NCBI GenBank assembly: GCA_910575275.1
Contig: CAJTEE010000003.1
Location: 248,001-312,000 of the forward strand
Direction of reading: 5' to 3'
Length of the DNA stretch: 64,000 nucleotides
Source: Lachnospiraceae bacterium
Lineage (GTDB): Bacteria > Bacillota > Clostridia > Lachnospirales > Lachnospiraceae
Position numbers and translations under genes: made by a program. A model generated the notes under the pieces. The model was given only the letters and a program-made list of their open reading frames with translations. It made no database searches and had not been told where the DNA came from. Numbering within the stretch: position 1 is the first letter of the stretch; every line of letters begins with the position of its first letter. This document shows positions 58,701 to 64,000 of the stretch, piece after piece.

Positions 58701-59374
58701 AGATTGTGGCGATGGTCAATTCGGAGTGCAAAACGAAGCCGGATCGGAAATATCCGCCACTGACGGACGAACAGAAGGATGAGATGAAGGATGAGCAGAT
58801 CGAGAAGTGGGAGGAGAAGGCCAAACAGGGCATCCTTTTTGCGGACGTCGATCTGCGCATGATGGCAGATAATTTAAGAACCGTTGTAAACTCACAGGAT
58901 ATGCTGGCCCTCTCGAAGATAGGCATCACGACGTCCACGAGCTACAGCGACAACGGAAAGCTTGTCTTTGACGCGGAGACCTTTAAGGCGGCTCTGCGCG
59001 AGGACCCGAACGGGGTAATGGATCTCCTGACCCGGACGGCCGAAACGATGAGGGACTCGAACGGAAACACGATCACGACAAGGCCAGCAGGCCTCGTAAA
59101 CAATATCAAGGCGGTCCTTGACCGTTATGCTTCTACGAGCGGAGCGGTAAAGGGCATCCTGGTGGAGCGGGCCGGAAGCATCTATGCGCCGACCACAGTC
59201 TTAAACAACAGCATCCAGAAGCAATTAGACAAACTGGATGACTACATTGACACGCTAAATGACCGCTTACAGAACGAATTGGACCGGTATATCAAACAGT
59301 TTACGAGCCTGGAATCGTTAATCAACCAGATGAACTCACAGAGCGGCTATCTGCAGTCGATGTTCGGAGGCTGA
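55724..59374 (+). CDS. fliD: Flagellar hook-associated protein 2 (filament cap), enlarged by an internal duplication
   Basis: 1216 residues from the ATG at 55724 (GAGGAG 8 bases before), against about 450-700 for most FliD proteins. The N-terminal FliD_N region (GGLASGLDRDELIEQM) and C-terminal FliD_C region (TAEAVQQMIDAYNEIVAMV to the end, with ESLINQMNSQSGYLQSMF) are normal. Between them two related segments of about 330-400 residues stand in tandem (nt about 56157-57354 and 57355-58410). Both contain the pairs AGNLVQLAGGTGNILYGLGF/GKSIKLAGGSGDILYGLGF and GSDISFSYNGT/GSTISFSYNGT. FliD caps the filament and folds flagellin as it emerges; the extra part would be surface-exposed. Confidence 0.93.
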   Translation: MASTSSVSTNRLSSTLRGYGGLASGLDRDELIEQMSAASRSKIASQKQKQDKLEWQQTALRNITTKCYEFSNKYTSYSSPATNLLSSKMYSRTLVSAIGANSGCISVSGTANSGEMMSIAGIKQLAKQASLSTTGSISDRDLKTGGIELDAGGKLSKQSAISNIAGEALYVKYGSTIYTVSMPMDGDYDDIDKAVETINTQLDKVAVGNNKTLGDVMEIVKNSGGNFEFKTKSGSAGNLVQLAGGTGNILYGLGFLRAGEGFSDLEEQDITISDKSGDHSGSYGPKLTTMASAAQRLSGSDISFSYNGTSKWITLDKYTNDNTIEDVQADLQKKLDKAFGTGRIQVGLDSSGGDTFSLSFKTVNPNGTADNSATLAITAGDGLVGKKGLFDMQAGESNRVNLSATLDKSGLGAFKADANGRVLAFEQCVTKEGNPPAPKKDQFGDPTGELYLSINGTQIKGITTNSSVNDILRAINTADAGVQVSYQSISDRFVITATEQGASGKIEFDAAADGAGENLAAYLFGTQGSWSSAGNLSNQAGIKTGNLALGAGGDLSKQIEYIAGQKLSIEYESQKYDLTMPSAIGNKVTDLVTTINTQLKTVTLADGNKLSDMMIAEKDSSGNLVLRAKNAAAGKSIKLAGGSGDILYGLGFLKEGQSFDDVSDANKTISGKADGLAGSYAPTIRETVAEKLGGSTISFSYNGTEKRITLDQYNDTDTIETVQADLQKKLDDAFGAGNITVGLTKNAAQNEASLSFDVTSPASTLTVTDGDPAVIGDNGLLGIERGQSNRVLLHKPLVESGLMTFNTQAAVDATKLNDGSGELYLSINGKQIHGITENSTVNEILQAINSSDAGVQASYQAGSDSFVLTSAGKGTSATPVFDTMPGVTNLADSLFGTLTAMSSGTTGMPAMSAVVGQDAILEVKYPGSDDLVQITRASNTFELDGLNVTLKKTFGYDASGNRVADTEDITFDAEVDADKTAEAVQQMIDAYNEIVAMVNSECKTKPDRKYPPLTDEQKDEMKDEQIEKWEEKAKQGILFADVDLRMMADNLRTVVNSQDMLALSKIGITTSTSYSDNGKLVFDAETFKAALREDPNGVMDLLTRTAETMRDSNGNTITTRPAGLVNNIKAVLDRYASTSGAVKGILVERAGSIYAPTTVLNNSIQKQLDKLDDYIDTLNDRLQNELDRYIKQFTSLESLINQMNSQSGYLQSMFGG

Positions 59375-59452
59375 TATTGAAAGACAGATACAGCCGCCCG
59401 TGCGCAGGCCGGACGGCTGTGGGCATAGCCTTTGAAAGAGAGGATACGGAGC

Positions 59453-59818
59453 ATGGGAACCAGTGGATATCAGCAATATAAGGAACAGACGGTTAAGACG
59501 ATGACGCCGGGGGAGATGCTTCTTCTTCTCTACGACGAGCTGGGGAAACGGCTGATGCGCGCGGAGCTGGCCCTTCAAAAAGAGGACTATAAGCTTTTTG
59601 ATGCGTCGGTGGGGCGCTGCAGGGAGATTGTCCAGTACTTAAAAGCAACACTGAACTTTAATTATGCGATCAGTTTGGAATTGAATCGGATGTATGACTT
59701 TTTTCTGTATGAGTTAAGCAGGCTCTCGGCCGGCAGGAAGCCGGAGGTGGTTGCCGAACTGAAGCCTCTTGTACGGGAACTAAGAGACGCCTTTGCGGAG
59801 GCAGAAAAAAAGGTGTGA
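59453..59818 (+). CDS. fliS: Flagellar export chaperone FliS
   Basis: 121 residues from the ATG at 59453, chosen for its GAGAGG site; a TTG at 59432 is the alternative. The start GTSGYQQYKEQTVKTMTPGEMLLLLYDEL and the middle AIQYLKATL-like VQYLKATLNFNYAISLELNRMYDFFLYEL follow FliS closely. FliS binds the C-terminus of flagellin in the cytoplasm and prevents early polymerisation. fliD upstream and the FliT-like gene downstream give the standard order. Confidence 0.93.
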   Translation: MGTSGYQQYKEQTVKTMTPGEMLLLLYDELGKRLMRAELALQKEDYKLFDASVGRCREIVQYLKATLNFNYAISLELNRMYDFFLYELSRLSAGRKPEVVAELKPLVRELRDAFAEAEKKV

Positions 59819-59827
59819 TGCAGGCGA

Positions 59828-60241
59828 ATGGAAGAATTATACAAAGAACTGCTCCTTGAGGTTACAAAGGTACTTCAGAAACGCTACAACCATATGGCGG
59901 AGGCGCGCCGCCTGACGGAGGAGATTGCAGGAGAGCTCCAGCGGGATGACCGCGTCAACGTACAGATGCTCTTGGAAATGCGCGAGGCGGAGATCAATGC
60001 GCTGCGGGAGAATGACAGAAGCTTGAGACTACTTTTGGAGAATACGCCCGGAGGGATGGGCAGGTGGCTCGAGGAGGCCGTTGCCGGAAAGACGATGCCA
60101 GCGCCGGAGGATGAGCCGGAGAAGGCCAGGCTTTTACGTCTGGCCGTGAGCATCCGCAGTGCATGGGAGAAGACGATGCTCGTAGACCGCCGCATGAATA
60201 TGCGGTTAGGAGGGCAGGATTCCTTTTACGCAGATAAATGA
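59828..60241 (+). CDS. FliT-like small flagellar protein
   Basis: 137 residues, mostly helical and charged, with a likely coiled coil at residues 20-80 (EEIAGELQRDDRVNVQMLLE). No strong family signature is visible. Its place directly after fliS, where FliT usually lies, and its size suggest a FliD/FliT-type export chaperone. It ends before a structured non-coding stretch. Confidence 0.6.
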   Translation: MEELYKELLLEVTKVLQKRYNHMAEARRLTEEIAGELQRDDRVNVQMLLEMREAEINALRENDRSLRLLLENTPGGMGRWLEEAVAGKTMPAPEDEPEKARLLRLAVSIRSAWEKTMLVDRRMNMRLGGQDSFYADK

Positions 60242-60273
60242 TTTCACAGGAAGCTGTCTACATAAGGAGAAAC

Positions 60274-60341
60274 GGCAGGTGGCTGCCAAAAGAAAAGCCG
60301 GTATGGGCAAAGGAAGATTCACCTGCCAGAGCCGGCTTTTT
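60274..60341 (+). terminator. Terminator with a competing hairpin before the ABC gene
   Basis: AAAAGCCGG (60293-60301) pairs with CCGGCTTTT (60332-60340), ending in T5, a terminator shape. GGCAGGTG (60274-60281) pairs with CACCTGCC (60320-60327). The two stems interleave, so they exclude each other or form a pseudoknot. GGCAG can also pair locally with CTGCC at 60283-60287. It follows the FliT-like gene and precedes the ATPase gene. Confidence 0.6.
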
Positions 60342-60356
60342 CGATGTAGGGAAAAG

Positions 60357-60385
60357 GTAACAGAATAAGGCGTCGAACCTGTTAT
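60357..60385 (+). repeat. Short GTAACAG...CTGTTAT hairpin, divergent copy
   Basis: GTAACAG at 60357-60363 pairs with CTGTTAT at 60379-60385, a weak 7-pair stem. The ends follow the GTAAC family, but the middle differs from copies S1-S3. Confidence 0.4.
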
Positions 60386-60418
60386 GGGAAAACAGATGGA
60401 CCGGAGGAAGGACGGAAC

Positions 60419-61174
60419 ATGAAAGAGATCGAATTAAAGAGCGTGGGTAAGCTGTATAAACCGGATATCACGGCTCTCGAGGACGTATCGTTGGGGATTG
60501 CCAGGGGGGAGTTTGTTTTTATCACAGGCCGCAGCGGTTCGGGGAAAAGTACGCTTTTAAAGCTTTTAAGCGGCCAGATCCTTGCAAGCTTCGGAGAGGT
60601 TCGTGTGCAGGATAAAAACCTGGCAGAGCTCTCCAGACGGGAGCTTCAGCAGCTTCAGCTTCAGTTTGGGATCATGCAGCCGGGATATAATCTGTCAGAA
60701 TCCAAAACCGTGCGTCAGAATATCGAACAGGCGGTGCGCAGCACATCTTTGGTGAATCTGCTGGCCGGCAAACGGGCGGATCAGGCCCTTGAAATGGTCG
60801 GAATCCCGAACGTGGGAAAGCGTTATCCCGATGAACTTTCAGGCGGTGAGACGGTGCGCGCTTTGCTCGCGCGTGCCCTGGCGGTAAACCCGCGCTACCT
60901 GGTGCTTGACGATCCGACTGCGATGCTGAACTCTTCGGATTCTCTGGATATGATGCGGCTTTTAAAGGAAGTCAACAGCCGGGGCGTCACGGTCATCGTC
61001 TCCAGCCATGACAAGGAACTGGTAAACATCGTAAAACGCCGGGTTATCACATTAAGTGCCGGCGTCAAGGTGTCCGATGAAAATAACGCTACGTACAATA
61101 CAATGGCGAATGATGTTTTTGAGGAGAGGACGATCCGGGAGCGGAGAATGCAGAGAAAGCTGGAAAAGAAATAG
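60419..61174 (+). CDS. FtsE-like ABC ATPase with an altered Walker B
   Basis: 251 residues. Walker A is GRSGSGKSTLLKL near residue 40, the signature is LSGGETVRALLARAL near residue 142, and the H-loop is VSSHDKEL. The Walker B segment reads YLVLDDPTAML, so the catalytic Glu of the usual DEPT is Asp, which in many ABC ATPases lowers hydrolysis. The likely Q-loop is FGIMQPGYNL. No permease or FtsX partner is adjacent. It lies between fliS/fliT and flgM, so it may act in division, motility or export. Substrate unknown. Confidence 0.82.
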   Translation: MKEIELKSVGKLYKPDITALEDVSLGIARGEFVFITGRSGSGKSTLLKLLSGQILASFGEVRVQDKNLAELSRRELQQLQLQFGIMQPGYNLSESKTVRQNIEQAVRSTSLVNLLAGKRADQALEMVGIPNVGKRYPDELSGGETVRALLARALAVNPRYLVLDDPTAMLNSSDSLDMMRLLKEVNSRGVTVIVSSHDKELVNIVKRRVITLSAGVKVSDENNATYNTMANDVFEERTIRERRMQRKLEKK

Positions 61175-61211
61175 CTGCACCACATGCAAACTTGAAGCAG
61201 GGACGGATTTT

Positions 61212-61242
61212 GTAACAGGGAAGCCATAGGCTGAACGGTTAC
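61212..61242 (+). repeat. Short GTAAC...GTTAC hairpin, divergent copy
   Basis: GTAAC at 61212-61216 and GTTAC at 61238-61242 are the ends. Inside, AGCC pairs with GGCT around ATA. It lies between the ABC ATPase gene and the flgM promoter. Confidence 0.45.
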
Positions 61243-61262
61243 AGAAAAAATGGCCCGGGGAC

Positions 61263-61289
61263 TTAATATTCAGGCCCTACGGCCGATAT
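61263..61289 (+). promoter_or_regulatory. Sigma-28 (flagellar) promoter before flgM
   Basis: TTAA at 61263-61266, a 15-base spacer and GCCGATAT at 61282-61289 match the flagellar sigma pattern TAAA-N15-GCCGATAA closely. It lies about 75 bases before the flgM start. A second GCCGATAT (61340-61347) has no clear upstream box. Confidence 0.7.
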
Positions 61290-61363
61290 TCAAATTAGAC
61301 AATGAAACCAGATTGACGAAAACCGGGAGTTTACCGGCGGCCGATATAGAAGGGGTGAAGGCG

Positions 61364-61684
61364 ATGAAGATCACGATGGAGAAGCAGGTTCGCTGTTATG
61401 AAAATATGCCTTACAAATCGAAGAATCGGGGCATCGGGATCGATGCAGTGGACGCGGGGAAAAACCGTGACAGTATTTTCATCGCATCCAGTATCTCCGA
61501 GTTTAAGGAAAAACAGATTGTCGGCGAGGCGGTCGGCCGTGTGATGACGGATATCCGGAGCTCTACGCCGCGGGATAAGATCGAGGCCCTCAAGCGCCAG
61601 ATCGCAGAGGGGACCTACCAGCCGGACCCGGAGCAGATCGCGGCCTGTATGCTGGCAGGAAGGAGGCCCGTGGCGGATGAATGA
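61364..61684 (+). CDS. flgM: Anti-sigma-28 factor FlgM
   Basis: 106 residues from the ATG at 61364 (AGAAGGGG before it); the open frame reaches back to 61250 through the promoter. The C-terminal sigma-binding region is typical: RDKIEALKRQIAEGTYQPDPEQIA. FlgM holds sigma-28 until the hook is finished and FlgM is exported. Its control by a sigma-28-like promoter fits the known feedback. The stop overlaps flgN by 8 bases. Confidence 0.88.
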   Translation: MKITMEKQVRCYENMPYKSKNRGIGIDAVDAGKNRDSIFIASSISEFKEKQIVGEAVGRVMTDIRSSTPRDKIEALKRQIAEGTYQPDPEQIAACMLAGRRPVADE

Positions 61685-62114
61685 ATTCGAAAAGGCCATA
61701 CGGAACATGATCGACCTGTTTGGTGAGCTTGTCGAGACGGAGCAGCAGAAGCTTGACGCAGCCGCGGCACATGACGTACAGGTGCTGGAGGAATGTGTGA
61801 CGAAGGAGCAGGCGCTGCAGTTAAGGCTTCGCGGCCTGGAACGCAGCCGGGAGAAGGCGCAGGAGCAGGCAGGGTTTGGCGGCCTTAGATTCCGTGAAAT
61901 CTTAGACAGACTGCCGCGGGATGAGCAGGAGCAGCTCGCGCCCTTATTTGAGGCGTTAAGCCGCCGGATCCAGATGTTCCAGGAGATCAATACAGATACC
62001 AATAAGATTTTGGAGACCAATCTGCATGTATTGGGGAAGGCTCTTAACGGAGACAAAAAGGGCGTGTACGGCGGTGCGCCAAAGCCCCGCCATATCACTG
62101 ACCGTAAGGTATAG
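61677..62114 (+). CDS. flgN: Flagellar export chaperone FlgN
   Basis: 145 residues, helical. The N-terminal pattern (AIRNMIDLFGELVETEQQKLDAAAAHD) and the C-terminal part (IQMFQEINTDTNKILETNLHV) match FlgN, which escorts the hook-junction proteins FlgK and FlgL. It overlaps flgM by 8 bases and lies 17 bases before flgK, its client, in the standard order. Confidence 0.88.
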   Translation: MNEFEKAIRNMIDLFGELVETEQQKLDAAAAHDVQVLEECVTKEQALQLRLRGLERSREKAQEQAGFGGLRFREILDRLPRDEQEQLAPLFEALSRRIQMFQEINTDTNKILETNLHVLGKALNGDKKGVYGGAPKPRHITDRKV

Positions 62115-62131
62115 AGGAGGAATGAAGCGAT

Positions 62132-63982
62132 ATGATACGTTCAACGTTTGCAGGTTTTAATATGTCGGTCCTGGCACTGACTGCCAGCCAGAGATGTCTG
62201 GATGTAACAGGCCAGAACCTTTCCAATGTAAATACAGAAGGGTATACCAGGCAGCGCCTGGATCTTGCCAGCATCAGCCCCGTGGGGCATGGTTTTTCCA
62301 GCTCACCGTTTGATTCCAAGGTAGGCCAGGGTGTCATGATGATGGGCGTAAGCCAGATTCGTGACCCGTTTTTGGATAATCAGTACCGCTATCAGCTCCC
62401 GAAGGTCGGAACCGCGGATGCGATGTCCAGTATCCTGGGAGAGATTCGGAATGTATTCGATGAGACGGACAAGGAAGCCATCCGTCTGAAGCTGGCAGAC
62501 ATCGTTTCCCAGTTGGATAACCTGGCGCATACCGAGAATGCGGGCACGAGCAGCGCGGATAATCTGGTCCGGTCGGCATGCGAAGTGCTTTTGAATCAGG
62601 TGCATCAGAATGCGACGGATATCAAGGATGTGAGCGACCAGCTGATCAATAAGCTGGAGACAGCTGTGATCCCGGATGTGCAGAGCTACTTAAAACAGAT
62701 CACGGAGTTAAACGAGTCGATCAAGAACAGCCAGATCTTGGGAAACCCGGCGCTGGAGCTGCAGGATCAGAGAAATATGCTGATTGATGAGCTGGCGACG
62801 TATTTCCCGATCGAGGTCACATATAAAGAAAAAAATATGGGCGGCGGGATCAAGATAGACACGTTGAAGATTGATGTGGTGATCACAGATCCGGAAACGG
62901 GTAAGAGACAGGATCCGATCACGCTGATCGACGATATAAAGATGGGAGATGTTGCGGTTATACCGACTAAGGTACAGCCGAATGACGATAAGGTTGCCCC
63001 GGTAGAACTGCAGTTTACGGATACAGAGGGTAAATTATGGGAAATGCAGACCCAGGATGCCCAGGGCAATCAGGTGACGACAAATGACGCTTCGAACTGG
63101 ATCGCGGACGGTGTCCTCCGCGGGGACCTTGACATGCTGAATAAGTCTGAAGTATTCGACGGAACAGACGTCAAGGGGATCGGCTACTACAGCAAGATGT
63201 TTGATGCGTGGGTAAACGAGTTTGCCACTGCCTTAAACGACATGAATAAAAAAGCAGTGTATGATGACAAGGGAAACCTTACGGGCTATGAAGATCAGCC
63301 TTTATTTGAGACATCGGATGGAAGCAAGAATTTTACGGCAGAAAACATTCGGGTTTCAAACGCCTGGATGACAGGTTCCGTCTCCATTACCTTGAGCCAG
63401 GAGTTCAACCCGGGTTCTACGGATTATTCGAATGTACTGCGGATGATGCAGTCTCTGCAGTCGGATAAGCACAGCTTCTATAAGCGTGATTCAGAGGGAT
63501 TTTTGCTGGATGAGGACAATGCGCGCCTAACTGTTAATGGAGTAGAGGCAAAAGTCAATGCAGACGGTTATCTGGTTGGAGCAGACGGAACCCCTATTGA
63601 AGCGGGAGGTCCCCCGGCACAAAAGATTAAAATTGATGCTGCCGGCAACCTGATGTATGAGGATGGGAAAGATGCCAAGGCTGAAACCGGCAATAAGCTT
63701 CCGGTCATCGCTTTCCGCGGCACTATGTTCGAGTGCTACGACAATATCCAGACCACGCAGGGCGTCGAGGAGAAGGCGTATCGTTCGATCTTAAAGAATC
63801 ACGAGACAGTATTAGACCAGATCGCAAACTCCAAGGAGTCTGTATCAGGCGTTTACATTGATGAGGAGGTCACGAACCTGATGCGCTTCTCGCAGGCGTA
63901 CAATGCGGCGTCGCGTCTGATGACGACAATGGATGAGATCTTGGATAAACTGATCAACAGCACCGGCGTTGTGGGACGGTAA
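62132..63982 (+). CDS. flgK: Flagellar hook-associated protein 1
   Basis: 616 residues. The N-terminal rod/hook motif FAGFNMSVLALTASQRCLDVTGQNLSNVNTEGY-type segment (LDVTGQNLSNVNTEGYTRQR) and the C-terminal VTNLMRFSQAYNAASRLM are diagnostic and form the paired helices at the hook-filament junction. The middle of about 400 residues is variable. GAGGAGG precedes the ATG. Only 18 bases follow the stop; flgL would be expected next. Confidence 0.93.
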   Translation: MIRSTFAGFNMSVLALTASQRCLDVTGQNLSNVNTEGYTRQRLDLASISPVGHGFSSSPFDSKVGQGVMMMGVSQIRDPFLDNQYRYQLPKVGTADAMSSILGEIRNVFDETDKEAIRLKLADIVSQLDNLAHTENAGTSSADNLVRSACEVLLNQVHQNATDIKDVSDQLINKLETAVIPDVQSYLKQITELNESIKNSQILGNPALELQDQRNMLIDELATYFPIEVTYKEKNMGGGIKIDTLKIDVVITDPETGKRQDPITLIDDIKMGDVAVIPTKVQPNDDKVAPVELQFTDTEGKLWEMQTQDAQGNQVTTNDASNWIADGVLRGDLDMLNKSEVFDGTDVKGIGYYSKMFDAWVNEFATALNDMNKKAVYDDKGNLTGYEDQPLFETSDGSKNFTAENIRVSNAWMTGSVSITLSQEFNPGSTDYSNVLRMMQSLQSDKHSFYKRDSEGFLLDEDNARLTVNGVEAKVNADGYLVGADGTPIEAGGPPAQKIKIDAAGNLMYEDGKDAKAETGNKLPVIAFRGTMFECYDNIQTTQGVEEKAYRSILKNHETVLDQIANSKESVSGVYIDEEVTNLMRFSQAYNAASRLMTTMDEILDKLINSTGVVGR

Positions 63983-64000
63983 AGAAGATTTGAAGTATCT

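Noticed and set aside
60274-60341. Cyclic-di-GMP riboswitch upstream of flagellar genes
   Set aside because: The conserved GEMM core bases are not present; only interleaved stems can be seen.
1-64000. CRISPR array, tRNA or rRNA genes
   Set aside because: No regularly spaced direct repeats and no recognisable tRNA or rRNA segments were seen on either strand.

Overview
The window suggests a motile, spore-forming, high-GC member of the Lachnospiraceae (Clostridium cluster XIVa). Evidence: strong AGGAGG-type ribosome sites, the Firmicutes order asp23-fakA-recG, a 6S RNA of Firmicutes type, a small acid-soluble spore protein, SpoIID-like and Csp-like proteins, a PPi-type phosphofructokinase, a butyrate-type CoA-transferase and a flagellar hook-associated block. 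This placement is inferred from gene content only.

Layout. 1-4.2 kb: end of a surface-glycan operon (RmlC-like epimerase, C-methyltransferase, NAD-dependent epimerase, GT32 glycosyltransferase). 4.2-8.7 kb: an RPE-like epimerase, an IspD/TarI-like cytidylyltransferase and a zinc polyol dehydrogenase, split by a MATE exporter; two nearly identical promoters suggest joint control, perhaps to make a CDP-polyol. 8.7-11.2 kb: DAHP synthase behind a Phe/Tyr-rich leader peptide and terminator, then shikimate dehydrogenase. 11.3-17.8 kb: an IS1634-type transposase remnant and a minus-strand operon of M20 amidohydrolases and membrane proteins, half of it broken by homopolymer frameshifts. 17.8-27.4 kb: shikimate kinase coupled to a TetM-like GTPase fused to a Rae1/YacP-type nuclease, 6S RNA, AI-2E transporter, SpoIID-like protein, phosphofructokinase and a Cys/His-rich secreted protein. 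27.5-36.2 kb: asp23, fakA, recG, topB and a Csp-like subtilase. 36.2-40.5 kb: an AT-richer graveyard holding a restriction-modification fragment with an 11-G tract, an AlbA-type regulator pseudogene, a broken helicase-nuclease-exonuclease fusion and a cell-wall-binding remnant. 40.5-47 kb: two Gfo/Idh/MocA oxidoreductases, a TRAP transporter and a divergent AraC regulator. 47-55.7 kb: GH5 glycosidase, CoA-transferase, macrodomain protein, a PadR-DUF1700-DUF4097-PspC envelope operon, a spore protein and cobalamin genes cbiG and cobU. 55.7-64 kb: fliD, fliS, a FliT-like gene, an FtsE-like ATPase, flgM, flgN and flgK.

Across these regions runs a family of GTTAC/GTAAC-ended inverted repeats. Two or three are long structured elements (about 105-145 bp) sharing a CGCCGCAGGCG core; several are short hairpins (about 30 bp). 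One long element supplies the stop codon and tail of the GT32 gene, and another lies in the leader of aroK.

Strongest candidates for new biology: the Phe/Tyr attenuator of DAHP synthase, the GTPase-nuclease fusion, the GTTAC repeat family, and the poly-G switch in the restriction-modification fragment.
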